Assembly: GCA_935421135.1 (NCBI GenBank)
Contig: OW285192.1
Span: 13,223,501 to 13,287,500 of the forward strand
Length of the DNA stretch: 64,000 bases
Reading direction: 5' to 3'
Source of the DNA: Bugulina stolonifera
Lineage: Eukaryota; Bryozoa; Gymnolaemata; Cheilostomatida; Bugulidae
The position numbers and the translations under genes were made by a program. Within the stretch, counting starts at the first letter, position 1. Every line of letters begins with the position of its first letter. This document shows positions 34,304 through 48,410 of this stretch, one piece after another. The notes beneath the pieces were generated by a model. It was given only the letters and a program-made list of their open reading frames with translations, did no database searches and was not told where the DNA came from.

Positions 34304-34989
34304 TGTAATGGTACGCACAGTCGCCTCCTACCACCTGACACTCATTGTTATGTGTGCTTACATGTATATACATGTATCTGCTTGCATTCTGTACTATTTA
34401 ACTACACTGTATATACCATTGTACATTCATGTATGGCAATTACTGAGTCTTTTGGTACCTTTTATACCCATAAAGAGGCCCGACCTCTCAGAATCACTTG
34501 ATATTCATTTTGTATATGATTTGGATGATTATAAGCAGCTTTTGTATAACCCGACCTATTTTGGGTCGGCCGTCGGGCTTCCGGCCGCCATGTTGTTGCG
34601 CAACTTCCGGATGACCCTACGTCGTCTTTTCCCGACACTACGTCGGGCGGAAGTTCTTATACTATATAAAAGACCATGTTTATCATTTGTTGTCTCAGTC
34701 TTTGCTTGGCTTTCAATAAAGACACATCTATACTTGATACAGAGACTTTCACTTCCTTTTGTCAGGTCATTCGCTTAGCGAACCGCCTACTAGGTCGGAT
34801 CACTCTCTTTCACAGTATAGTCTCCAGGCTAGACTCGGGACCAGATGGGTCGTCTCTGGTAGTACTTTGACTACTGAGACCGCTCGATCTTTCATGTAAT
34901 GAGAAGGCTTAGCACCACTCATAGGCACTTCATTTTTGGGATCGGCAGTCGTCCACGGACGACCGCACGAAAAACCGGAAACCATTACA
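34304..34989 (+). mobile_element. Solo LTR of the same retroelement family, copy B
   Basis: This 686-base element begins TGTAATGG and ends CCATTACA, with ATAT duplicated at 34300-34303 and 34990-34993. TATA box near 34662 and AATAAA at 34715-34720. The 3' ~550 bases closely match copy A; the 5' portions diverge or differ in length. No coding region accompanies it. Confidence 0.88.
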
Positions 34990-35671
34990 ATATTATTAAC
35001 ATTGTGAACAGTTACAGATAGTGTTGACATCAATAACTGACTCATTGAGTCAACAATTCAATAAATTATATGCCAAACTGCTTGCTCCCTTGCCCTCAAC
35101 TGAAATAAGAGCTGTGAATCATGTTATTTTGAGAAGTTTTCAAGCAAATAAATGTGGTATCTGAATAGAAAATACTGCAAACTAAAGATCCCAATTTGAG
35201 TCTGATCAGAATTTTGAAGGTACTTTGAATTTGTGGACTATTAGATTTTATTGGTAATACCATACAATAACAAAAACAGCCATTAGTTGAGAGTATTGAC
35301 TGGTGTACAAAGAGAAACATGAGGTAACAGTAACAATACCAAGTATTATAAGATCTCAATACTGGGTATGCAACAAGCACAGCCTAATATAAAATAAAAT
35401 AAAATAAAATAGCATATTACCGGTTAAAAGAAAACTATGTAAAATTAAAAAGCATTCTATATTGTAAGTGAAATGTCATTGCAGTTATTAGCACATGACA
35501 TAATACTGTAGAGGGAATGCAACTCCACAGTGAATATTTTATAATCCCAAATATTTACTGCTTTTGCATTACTTGCCCAGCATAAATAACATGCCGATAT
35601 GAAAGTCATTTTGCCCTGAATCTTCTTTTCCATAATTTTCCATCAGTAGATCCATTGCTATATCAATCTGT

Positions 35672-38600
35672 CTATTTTGCAGTCCATGCAGAAGCAGCAA
35701 ACCCATGCTCTTGATAGTTCTTATATACATTTGGATAGTCGTCACCGCCACCAGCACCACCACCACCAGCGCCGCCACCACCAGCGCCGCCACTACCAGC
35801 GCCACCACCACCAGATACTCTTGAATTATGGTCCAATTTAGGCCGAGCCTCCAGTTCTCGTTTCTTTTCTTTAACATCTTTCTTCCTTTCCAGTCTGGTT
35901 TGGATGCTTTGGGCCGAATCTCCTGGCTTCTTGCCGGACCTAGTTTTAGTTTCGCGAACAGGAACCATTTTATTGCTAATATGCTTGACTCCTACTGTGT
36001 ACATTGTGCTGTATGAGATAGTTACTGGTGCACATCCTGACGGTTCTTCGTAATTCAAGGCAGAGTAAACTTGCTGGGCGATCCAATCAGTCGAGTACGA
36101 CTCAGGTTGATATGAGTAATCTACATCATGTATGAATTCATTACTATCTGCTTTTCTCATCGTAAATGTTTTGTCATGTGGATGGGTAACCTTATAATGA
36201 TCGCGTAGCTCTGTGGTGATACGAGTTATATAATTACACAGATGGCAGTGGTACAACTTCCTCGGCTTGACTGTTGGTGGACGACTCCAATGCTGTGGCC
36301 CGTCAGCGCTGAGATGTGTGATATCAATGTGTCGAGTGACCGTCCTCCTTTCTATACAGACGAATCCACATAACTTACACTTGTATTTGGGGGCAATACT
36401 ACCGTCAACCCTCATTGTCGTAGAGATTATAAAATCTTTGGCTACTGGTGCTGATGTACTAGCCTGACTGTATACCATTGAAAACTGGGAGAAATCAGAC
36501 TCCTTACTAGATTGATAGGTCTGTTCTAAGTACTTGCTGCCTTGTTTGCCATTAGCCATCTTTTGAGTATATCCTTCGGTACTCGTCCTGGATTCAGAGG
36601 AAGACCGTGCTTCACGCTTCAGCTTTGGTTCCTCTGGTTTGGCAGGGTGAACAGATGCCATATGAGTTGTGAGATTATCCTGATCACGAGTTGTGTAGTA
36701 ACATTTCTCACAGCTAAATATTCTGGGTAGCCGTCTCTGACTCGTTATGTTTTCTCGGTGTCTCTGGGTATCCACACTTCTCTTACGTTTCTTTGTCACT
36801 TCAGATTCCACAGTCGACCTATCAGATGACGATACACGTTTCCGCTTTAGTGAACTGGCAGAGTTTGATATTCCATCATCTAGCTGTGCGACAGCATTTG
36901 CTTCACTATTATGACTAGATTTGTGTCGAACATTTGATTTGTAAACAGTTCGAACATACGACTTGAGGGTGTTCAAATCATCAATATTGTGTTTCCCGCG
37001 AACATGTCTGTATGCATTGCTCATATTGGTGGTAGTAAAAGGGCACAACTTACAGTGGTATGGACGGTTACCGACATGCGTGTTCATATGCTGTCTCATG
37101 CGCGTCATGAACACAGCAGTGTACGAACACAGATGGCACTTGATTAGCTTAGGTACTTTGTCACTGATATGTAACTTCATATGGTTCTCTAGCCAGTGTT
37201 CGCGGTCACTGGAATAGTCACACTGGGAACATTTGAACACACCGACATGTGTAGCCTGATGCTCCGTACACTCCTCCTCGGTAGAGAACCTCAGCTTACA
37301 TTTACTACAGTGATACTTAGATCGAGTACCTCGACTACGTACAGTTATTTGAGGGCTGCCCTGCAGATGCTCTTTCTCTGGTTCTTGATGCTCAATATCG
37401 ACGAGGGAATCATCTCCCTCTTGTTCCTCTTCCTGAGGGCAGACGTGTGCTTTCCACACACCCAACAGTTTTGTCCTAAAATTGAAATTAATTATAAACT
37501 AACAGACAATCATATTATGATGACTAAAATGAGTTACAGGTTAGTTGGACAATTATAAATACTAGTAGCTGCATATAGGCTTATCAGAGTCACCCTCTGA
37601 TGGGTGAGCACATAACATCAATAGAGAACGCCGAGTGACCAACATTTACATATATACTAGAAGGCTTATATATATAATGATACCTAAAGCCACAGTCATC
37701 ACATATATATTCTCCATCATCTTCATCACCGACATCGCTGTCTGCTTGGTCATGGGAGGTAGGAATCTTACCCAATACATGTTCCTACATATACAATATA
37801 CATGTATACTACTTGATGTCATAATGCAAAACACAACACAGCAATCTACCTTAAAAGCAAAGATTCTAGGTTAATTTCATGGCCATAGGTTGATGATAAA
37901 GAACTTTTGCAATAAAAAGTTGATACTGAATTATTTGGAGTTGCTCTCTCAATAAACTTTAGAAAATGTTACTTAACAAGGGAAGACAAGAATAATAAAC
38001 AATGTGATTGGAACATTCCGACTAATGAAGAGTTGTGGCAACTATTCTACAGAAATAATACAATCGTTACTCTATTCTAAAAAGGTTATTGGTCGATAGA
38101 AATCACAAGGTAAGTCGGGTAAGAGATAATAGCATACACGTACTATTCTGGAGACAGCAGTTACCGCTGCACATAACTTACCTCCATGTGCTTGTTGTAC
38201 TGTTTCTTATCCACAGTCATATAGCTACACATGTCGCACTTTTTGATAACATGCAGCAACTGTACATGTCGTGTGAGCTCGTCAGAATAGGAAGTACGAT
38301 AGTTACACAGATTACACTTGAGGTGTCTCGGTGTTGAAGCTGATCCGTCTTCCAACTTAGGCATTGTTGGAGTGAGTAACATTCGCCCAGGTCTCTTGTG
38401 AATGCTCAGGTAATGTCGTTTCATCATGTCATTGGACAAAGAGGAATATCTGCAGAGTGTACAGTGATAACGTGGCATATGCTTGAATGTATGAAACCGC
38501 CACTGTCTGTCTCTGTCTGTACTAAAGTCACATTTATCACAGTAATACCGTTTCTCCGTCAAATCTGTAGCGGAGAGATCGTGTTTCTCTGTCAAATCTG

Positions 38601-41600
38601 TAGCGGAGAGATCGTGCTTCTCCATCAAATCTGTAGCGGAGAGATCATGTTCTGGTGACTCAGCAGCTTTACTGCTGGATTCCTTTGGTGTTTCACCTCT
38701 GACCTTTTCTACCAGCGCAGGTGTATCTGGTCTCTCAGGAGTGTCTGGTTCCCCAAGCTTCTGTTCCACCTCTTTTATTGGAAGTGGTGAAATAGCCCTT
38801 GATTTAGCACCTAGTGCAGGACAGATGGTAGATTTGGAGGAACGACAGACAGATTTAGTGCATGTCTCGTGATCATGTCGTAGTCGGTAATGTCTGTTCA
38901 TATTACTAGAATGGTTACTAGTATAAAAACAATCCTCATATTTACATGTAAACTTAGCTTCACCAGTGTGACTTTGTATGTGGAAACTTAGCTCCTTAGC
39001 CGACTTAAATCCCCTTTCTTTACACAGGCAGCATTGAAACGGAGGCAAACCTTTATGAACGGTTGAGTGAATCTCCATACCGACCTTCATATTAGTCGTA
39101 AACTTACAAAGGAGACATCTGAGCGCTCCACGAGCACTCTGGGCCTGGAAGAGATTACCTTTATCACCGTCAAGTGAGCTAGATAGGTTGGAATTTCTAC
39201 CTCGTTTAGGAGACTGTGGCCGAGCCGGCGACTTCTTATCGGCCGGGTATGACAGATCAACATCAAGAGAATGCTTAGCTGTATGTTTATTGATCGCCCC
39301 GGGAGAGTGGAAACCTTTTAGACCACAGGCTAGGCATGAGTATGGAGGTGGATGTTTATGAACAACAGAGTGAATTCCGACAATCAGTTCGCTGCTACTA
39401 CTAAAGTCACATGACACGCATCTGAACTGGGATGAGGTATCGATATTCGAGGATGCTGGAATCACGCCATTGTGCTTTAGTCGATAATGTCTGTTCATAT
39501 TACTGGAATGATTACTGATATAGAAGCAATTGACATGAGCACACGCGTACTTGTTCTCCCCTGTATGACTCTGAATGTGCATGTTTAGTTTCTTATTCGT
39601 ATCATATGAACCCTTGAAACAGACTTTACACTTGTATGGTGGTTGGCTGTCGTGAACAACAGAGTGGATCTGGAGGGCGATCTTATGATTATTAGCGAAG
39701 TCACAGAGCATACATTTAAACCTCCCTTTGGTGAAGAGATCGTTGAAGTGACTCTCATTATGTTGCCTGATCTCTCCACATGTCTTCCCAACAAACCGAC
39801 AACCATACCTATAACATGTAATGCAAGTAATAATAGCAATCAACTACATTTAGCTAACTGGGCATTATTCTAAGGTGAATGGATCATGGATTGTAACAAG
39901 GGCATCGTACTATTTATAATTCTTACCAGCTTTCAGAGTCATTAGTAGTTTATTCACATTCTAGGACTACCTTATAGCTTTCAAAACAAATGGCTGCCGG
40001 TTAAACAGTAATGCTAATATGTACGTACTTAGCCTAACACACAGTGTACATTGTATCATACATGTACAGTCATGCCAAACACACAGACTACGAGAACTGA
40101 GGCTACCGATATAACCTACTTGTGACAGACGTATTTTCTTTTCCCATTGGAGGAGTAGATAGATTCGTATTCACTGAGAGGGCTTGTATTATGGGAATCG
40201 GTCGGATCAATATTATGTGCTGATTGATCGGTCAAGGCCCCGGCATCATTAGAGCTGAATACAGCGGGGCTGCTGGTCAACACTGGAGTGGACATGGCCT
40301 GCTTATGACTAGAAGTGAGGTGGCTTTGACTAGAGTGGTAATAATCCCTACCAGGAGAGGTATTATGACCTCTACGGGGAGGGAAACAGTTCTGACTAGA
40401 GTTGACAGAGCGATTACTAGAGGTGTACCGATCGCGAAGCCGATTATTAGAGGTGTAACGATCACGGAGCACTCTCTTGTCTGATGTCTCAACAACGATA
40501 TCTTTAGGTTCCTCGACATCAGAACTTGCATTCTCTAAAATATGAGCAACACATATTTGGTGTCAGCTATTTTACACATAAGTGTACTATACTACATGTA
40601 TATACAACACATGTAGTGCAGTGGTACACAATGTTTCAATTCAACCAATTTTATTAGTAGTCAAGCAGTAATTGAGTAGTTAATATACTACAGTACAATC
40701 CCAGTAGGTGATATACAGACAGCAATTTAGGTAAAACATTACTGATCAAGGGTGTAAAAGGCTAATGGATAGGTAGTGCAGTAGCTAAGCCCACCACCAA
40801 GGGATGATAATTCCTAATGGCTCACCTGGAGATGGAGCATGGAAACTCTCACATTCCACACTTGCGGCATCCTCATTCTCCCTTTGACCTCCCGTCTCTG
40901 TAGAACTGTTGAGAGACATAGAGCCTGACACTGTGTTTACCTTTTCGATAATCAGTTGGCAATCATTGTCAGCATCATCATCATCATGTGTGTAGTCAAG
41001 CACCTGCTGTCTCATGTCATACCCGCCAAGGTGCCCCCCTATGGGCGGTATCATGTCATATGAATATGGGTGAGCAGGATATGGTGCAGGCACTGGACCA
41101 TCTTCTGGACAGGTGGAGTCGGGTAGAGAATTCATAGTATTCTCATTGTCTGGTAACATTCGCTCTTCATCATCTAGAAGTATTACGGGCTTGAAAGGGG
41201 GCAGAGGGGAGTGATGTCTGTAATGCATCATGTCCATCTGCAAGCCAACAGAACAAGAGATTATTCTATCAGTATTTTTATGTTCATTGAAATATCTATC
41301 GTCCATTCCCGCACAAGCATAATTTTCTGTTTAGCAGCGAAGTCAAATAAAACAGCAATCACACACATAGAAACCACACATAGGTGTATGTATGGTTCAT
41401 ATGTATATACATACCCATGCAAGCATATACATATGTACTTTGTATTTGTATGTATAGTATGTATGTCCGTATAGTATGTATGTCCGTATAGTATGTATGT
41501 CCGTATAGTATGTATGTCCGTATATACGTATAGTATGTATGTGCAGTGTACGTAGAGTATGTATGCATGTGTGTATGTAGAAGTGTCAAATCAGACAACA

Positions 41601-44222
41601 GTACAAGCTACAGAATGGAAGTTATCCTCTCATTCAAGCTCATATATCACGAGATGAATTAATATAATACTCACCGGGTGCCCAGGAGGGTAACCAGGTG
41701 GGTAATGGTTGCTGGCTGAAGGTAACACAACAGGTATCAGTTCTCTAGGCTCTGTGGGTTCGGTTTTAACCTGCTTAATGCCGTCCTTCTCGAACCGTAT
41801 TTCCTTAGACTTGGGATCAAACAGCAGTGTGTTGGAATCATCATCAGATAGGTTCTCAGGCTAAAACACATAACCAACTCATATCAATAATAGAACCATT
41901 TTATCTGATGAGTAACTTTTGAACGAAACAGTTAGTAATTGAATGGCTTTAATTTCTTTAGCTTTTCCAAATTGGCTAGTTAGGTCTAACTACAGTTCCT
42001 ACATGTTATAGGCCTAGACTATGGACCACAGATTCATGAAGACAGCAGGTAGATGATCCTACCTGTTTATCCAGTTTCCTTGGCTTCTGTTTCCTCCTGC
42101 CCTTACTGTGGCCCTGAGAGAGTGCAGCTGCAGGGTCAGCAATGAGCTCTACATAATGTTAAAGTGACATATTGGATGTTGAGAAACTACCATCCTACAT
42201 ACCATGTGTTAGATAGGAGGCCTACGGTATACCAGATAATAGGCCCATAGACGTTCCTGTTTGCTATTCAGCAAATTAATGGAACAAGAACCTGACAAAC
42301 TGTTTGACAAAGAGGGCTAATGCTACAATACACACATAAATTGACACACTAGATAATTCAGGAAAGAACATTGATAAGGTAACTCCAAACTATGTAGATC
42401 TATATAATAATGATACTATCTACTTACCAACTGGTTTCGACTGTTCTTCCATCGAACGTGATGGCTCTGGTCTGTGTTGATGAGATGAAACCATTGGTGG
42501 CCAAGGATAGCCTGGAACCATAGAATGGGGAGGCACCCCGTGTGGGGGCATAAGATGAGGAGGTATATTAGGAGGCATGCTGTGCGGAGGCATATTCGGG
42601 GGCAGTGGGAAACCGGGGTGATGGAATGGTGGATAAGGTGGTGCATTGTAGTATCCATGTGGTGGGTACCAGGAGTTCTGCTGGCGTGGAGAAGCTGATG
42701 TATTTATAGAGCCCTGCAAATAAATTTCTAATGTGATGACTGTATTTACATTGCTAATGACTTTATATAGAGAACACAATCAATATCCCTGAAGCAGTTG
42801 TGGCAATGAACTCAAAACCTAAATCATTCAGATTGTATAATGCACATGTAGACTATAAAATCTACATGAATGTAATTCTTCTAGTATATAGTCTAAACTA
42901 AACTTAATAAATCCAGAAATGAGGCAAAGAGAAGTTATCTTTGTTCAATCAATACACTGTTTTCTCACAGAGTTTATTTGTCAGTAAGGTTGAGGTGGAA
43001 CACAAAGTGATCCTATAATCTTCATGGTATAAATGTAATCAACCTCATAGTTGATGGCTCTTTCCATTCTGCAATAGGCATATCATGAGCCAATTGTGAT
43101 ATTTTTGAATTTTATAACAATAGGACACCAAACTGGTCAACATAAAATGAGTGGGCACAAAGCCATGGAAGAGCAGACAACTTCTCCCAAAATTTCACTC
43201 TATAAAGCAATAATTTAGTCTGGGTCTAATTTTAGCCGAGTTGACCAAGGTGCCATACTTACAGGATGCGCAAACCTTGGGCTTCCCCTGGGAATTCCTT
43301 GTTCACCAGAGCCAGCAACCTAAAGAGAATAGACAGATAGGTGACATGTAAATTGAGTCCACAACAAAATGTAACAGTTGAAAATAGATAAACTTTAACC
43401 ATTTGTAACCGTTACCTAAAATACAATACAGAAATAAGTTTATACCAAATAAAACAACGAAACACACATTATTTACGGTCTCGTCTCTCAAAGTGAAATG
43501 AGTTTGACACAGGAAAGAGAGGAAACAGCACACCAACAGCTACTACTAGCCTACAGCTAGTAACCAGATCAGCAGTGCAATCAGTCATGCTCAACCCAAT
43601 TATCATGGGAGTGAAGGTCATAACTAACTAATCATAATCATATCTAGTGAATGCAGACTAATCAATTATTCAGAATATGTTATGCTTGGATGAATAGATA
43701 GTGGAATGAATAACTAGTGCAGTTGATAATATAATCAGTAGATTTATATTATCGGCTAGCTGAGTGAGTGACATTAATGTTCACTTCATACTAAATGATA
43801 ATCAATCATAGAACAGTATGCCAGCTCACACCCATAAGCAATGAATACCATAAATGAATAACAACTTATAGTTATCTCAATATACATGCATATAATTATA
43901 CAGTGAGCATAAGTTGCATTGTTAGTAGATTTCGTCACAATTTGAAATGCTTGGGATGGTGAAGATGATTATCCTACCAAATCTTTCCTCAACTTTACTG
44001 TAGAATTTAAATTAAGAATACTATTCAATAAAGCCCTGGTTTATAAATGCCTATAACCACCACTTATTTTGGAGGACTAGAAACCCAGGCTAAACAACAA
44101 CAAACAAGCTACATATTGTGATGGGAAATACTTACCGGACCATAACCTGGTTGCCAACTCGCCATATGAGGAAATCTAGCAGACATGTCGTGCCTAGGGT
44201 TAGGAACTCGAGATGGGTTCAT
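35672..44222 (-). CDS. Large multi-C2H2 zinc-finger protein (~1686 aa)
   Basis: Predicted nuclear DNA-binding protein. Exons on the minus strand: 44222-44136, 43319-43263, 42713-42428, 42148-42063, 41860-41675, 41237-40826, 40534-40120, 39808-38182, 37784-37684, 37475-35672. All phases agree. The first ~500 residues are low-complexity: a Pro/His/Met-rich stretch (PPHSMPPNIPPHLMPPHGVP), a basic patch (GRRKQKPRK), a SUMO-type VKTEP and an acidic patch (HDDDDADND). About 21 C2H2 fingers follow, many of the YxCxxC...H(x3-5)H type. Two finger pairs both end NHSSNMNRHYRLxH, indicating internal duplication. The C terminus has a GGAGGGG repeat. A near-exact 11-residue repeat (LSATDL core) occurs three times between fingers. 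An acceptor just upstream of the ATG (~44251) implies a 5' UTR exon. The overall style recalls REST/ZNF462-type proteins, but orthology is not claimed. Confidence 0.9.
38549..38652 (-). repeat. 33-bp coding repeat, three copies
   Basis: Three tandem 33-base units inside the zinc-finger exon encode an 11-residue repeat containing HDLSATDL. Length is a multiple of three, so the frame is kept. Confidence 0.9.
41400..41585. repeat. TATGTATGTCCGTATAG tandem repeat
   Basis: A 17-base unit is repeated about four times within a longer (TATG)n-rich stretch, in an intron of the zinc-finger gene. Confidence 0.8.
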
Positions 44223-47200
44223 TCATACTTTCCTTATACGATGTTCACATCTGAAAAGGGAGCAACATCTTAACACATTGCTACGGGGTTGCTCATTGGA
44301 TACATTCCATTGCAATTATCAAAACAGTCATTAGGTGGTTAAACAACCTGTAGAACGGATACATTTTTCACAGAAAATATTATAATCGAAACAGTGAAAG
44401 AATGGACATTTACATAATAGTGATTTACTGCAAAAGATGTTTAATTACCTGTAATTACTAACTTTACGTAATTGTAAAGAGTGTAAAGATGAAAGGAATG
44501 ATTGAATTAAATGAGAGCTACACCTAATACTCTGAATCCGATTCGGCCTTTACTTCATAATGAACTGAATACTAACGATAATACAAGATAATCAATGGAT
44601 CTAAACTTGCCTTCTTGGGGTAGCAACATTCGAATTGGAGAAGTTGACAGAAGAACCCAGAAGATTCACCAACTACCACTGATGACATACTATATTTAGG
44701 TGAAAACAACACCTTTTATATGTCTTGGTAGATGCTACTCTACAACTATCTATCTACGTATATGCCAAAACCGGACACCAAGTTCCCAATGACTGGACCA
44801 TGCAACAATGACCACAGTCATATTAACCATAAGCTAACGGTACTTCCCTTTTATGCATATAGTTTATTACAGTATCTCAATTGTCAGAGGCTGGTTGTTT
44901 TATAGTATAGCCATCTTATATTATGTATCACAGAGGTTTATATCTCTGTTCTGCTTTATTTTGTAGGTGGAAGTATGAGCCCATATTGTTATCCATGTAT
45001 GCTAATGACTGCTTATTACTGTCTTGGTATAAGTCTGTAGATCAGTCAAGAATGCTATTAGTAATAAAATCCATGACTCTCATAAACTAGACTCTTCAGT
45101 GGTGCCCATGTTTAAGTGCAGTAGTGTAGAGAAAGCCTGACTTGACCAGCTGGGCATGTTGTCCAGATTACATAACAAGCAATCACATGACGGTTGTGGA
45201 GCACAATCTATGCAGATAAAGTTCATCGGTGGCTGTAATCCCTTGCAGAATCTTCATGATTACAGATTAAAGCCTCTCTGGGAATGGTTGCAATGCCAAC
45301 ATGGTTTCTGACTTGACAATTCTACTGCATCTTTTTATTATTGGTATTCCTGATGTATTGAACCATTCTATTCCGAGTGATAGATGGATCTGTGTGATGT
45401 AGGCTCATCTCTATACCCAGTAATCTTCCATTCTTCGAGCCATTGCTATACCCATTAGCTGCATTGTTTTGTAATTACATCTGTAGTTATTTTACTAATT
45501 AGGTGACCCAATCCTATTTTGAATTCATTTACTTTTTATTAGATTAAATTCAAATTGCATTCTTTAGTAGGAATTCAAAGAGCAAAATGGCCGAGTTTTA
45601 ATTAGTGATACAGTATAACAATAATAATTATTAAATTTAATATAAAGATAAATATGGATATTTTTATTTTGATATAATATATTACTTATATATAGTTATA
45701 CCATAATTTTTTAAAAAATTTATTGTTATCTTACATCTTCTTTCTTAAATATTTATTCAATAACATATAGGTTTAATACAACAATGTACATAAATAATTA
45801 CAATATCAATATGAATATAATTCAATATATAAATATATCTATAAAAATCAATTTTTTTTGTTTTTTATTCATATATTTATAACTACTATAATAATAGGCC
45901 TAACAACTATTATAAATATAAATTTATATTTATCGATATTATTATATTCATATTCAGTGTTCGAATTGTGGTTATACGGGAGTATACGGCGTGTACCCAC
46001 CTCAATTTTGGTGGGTACACTGTCAGCAGGCGTGTACCCTCATGGTAATTGACTAGTTTTGCTGAAGACACGGCAGTTTTCGCAATCGAAATAGGTTTAC
46101 TGGTTGCTGAGTGACTGCTGATCGTAAAATTTCCCTCTAATTTAGCGATCGTTTGATTGATAGCAGCGTGTTAAGTCAATCCCGAAATGTCAAAGTAAGT
46201 TTATAGTAGCTTGGACCAGCGACCTGCACACAAATAAATCCTTGTGCTTTACTAACAAAGTTAGTCATTGTATCAATGGTTTCATAGGACTTGAATATGG
46301 GTTCCACTTTCTTTAGTATTTTCAGCTTTCCGAATGCGTTTGCAGAGCCATGAAAACTTTTTGATGAGGACAGTGGCCAAACAGTTGAATCTAAAAGTTT
46401 TTTAGCTCTAAACCTAAATCTTAAAAGTAAATTGTTGTACTCTACTGGAATTTGACGTTTGACTGAGTGATAAATATCGGAGATAGTTGTATTTTTCTTA
46501 CTTTGTTAATAAAATATGAAATACAAAAATTAAAAATAAATATTAACTTAATATCTAATATGATCATCCATGATGTTGTATATAGCAATAACATAAATAT
46601 TCGTATTTGTTAGATTATCACTAGAGAAAGAATCTGTATTCAATAATATAACATATACATAATAAATCAAACATTATATTAGTTATGTAAAAATATAAAT
46701 AATATAATTATTTATTATTTATAGTGATTAATTATTATAAATAATAATAGAACTAGAAGTGAATCAATAGAATTAGATAATCAAATGCTAATCATATCAT
46801 AATGATAACCATAATTATTTATATTTTTATTAATTTTTATATGAAATAAATTATTTTGATAATAGTCGTTGTAACAATACGCCTGCATCAAGTAGGCCCT
46901 ATAAATAAAAATATTGCTTACTGGATTGTTACAAGAACAAGAGTCGATATTCAATAAATAAAAATGAAAATATAAAATAGAAATAAATTGTTTTTAATAG
47001 AACAGAGAATTAGATAATTGATTTATATTTAATGATCATTACTGTATCAAATATTTAATGCAAATAATATAGCAATTGTTGTATTGTTTTATATAAAATA
47101 TTTTGATCTCATGTTGATATTTTTATTCTAGAATAGGTAGGAATACTATATGTTTTTGCACATAGTATTGAATTTCAACAGCTATAGATGTTGCGCTACT

Positions 47201-47914
47201 ATTGCAAACTACTTCCAAGTTTAGTAAGTGAGCCAAAGAGTGAGGTTATGAAAAATTGGAATTCACAGAGAGCTAAGAAGAATCCTGTCACTGTTTGGTC
47301 TAGATGGTACTAGTAGAAACTATGTATTTGGATTGAGCTTGGTTTCACTGGTTGACTGCAATTAAAGTAATCATTTTGTTTGTATCCTCTATTTTTGTTG
47401 TATTGAGGTGATTCATTGCTTTCAGAAGTCCACAAAAGACCACAGGTAATGAAGTTGTATGCTGCCTATTAGTGTACTTGCATGCCGCATATTAGTGTAC
47501 TTGCATGCTGTCTATTAGTGTACTTGCATGCTGCCTAGTAACCTACATGCATGATAGTTTGTCGAGTATTTTAGGTAGCTGAATAGTCTTTTTAGGCAAT
47601 ACTATATTTTTAGTTTACATTGAATTTACTGTCAGTATGATTTGATATTTCTTGCTAAGGTTATATTCGGCCATGGATTTAACTTTGAGGCCAGTTTTTA
47701 CTAGTTCTGCCAATTTATAAAACATTTAGCATTTTTGGAAGATGTTGTCACAAGTGGTGAGGATACTTGTAATACAGTGTTTAGTGATCCAAAGGAAGCT
47801 GGTGAGGAATTTAATTTTGCAGAAATGATACCTTAATAGATATTTTTCATATCTACTGCTCCTGGTGAAGCTGTCTTTTGGTAACATTGCTGTACTGGTG
47901 TTGTGGCAATGTCT

Positions 47915-48060
47915 TCTGTTCACTTTTCTAGGCGATTAGGCACTGTAGAGACCATTGGTTCAAACCCCAGTCAGGGCCTGGTGTTTTCATGGATTTGATG
48001 CAAGACCTGACAGCTCCCACAGATAAATTCCTTAAATTAACAAAATTATAATAATATTAG
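47915..48060 (+). mobile_element. tRNA-derived SINE-like element, family 2
   Basis: Contains a B-box-like GGTTCAAACCCC preceded by an A-box-like CTAGGCGATTAGG, then GTTTTCATGGAT and an AT-rich tail. An inverted relative lies at 56270-56400. Confidence 0.55.
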
Positions 48061-48130
48061 AGAAAACCCAGTGAGTAGTACATGTATATATCCTAGATAA
48101 ATTGGTGAAACTCCTTTACACAGGTATGTA

Positions 48131-48410
48131 TGTTTTATAGGCTTCAACCTTTTATCTTTTCCTTATAGCTGTTGTTCAAATAACATTACTGGTGTTATAT
48201 AATAAAGTCTACAGGTAGGTTGTGACAAGGGAAATACATGTATTTTATTGTTTAATACTTTTGTTCATTATGTTTTATAGGCTTCAACCTTTTATCTTTT
48301 CCTTATAGCTGTTGTTCAAATAACATTACTGGTGTTATATAATAAAGTCTACAGGTAGGTTGTGACAAGGGAAATACATGTATTTTATTGTTTAATACTT
48401 TTGTTCATTA
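48131..48410. repeat. Exact 140-bp tandem duplication
   Basis: 48131-48270 and 48271-48410 appear identical base for base. This is either a very recent duplication or an assembly artefact. Confidence 0.9.

Noticed and set aside
34308..34778. 156-codon frame
   Set aside because: Same situation in the second LTR; no protein conservation between copies.
46183..46200. ATG followed at once by a strong donor (ATGTCAAA|GTAAGT)
   Set aside because: It does not join in frame to NUDCD2 exon 1 (AA plus ATGG shifts frame), and no other downstream exon was found.
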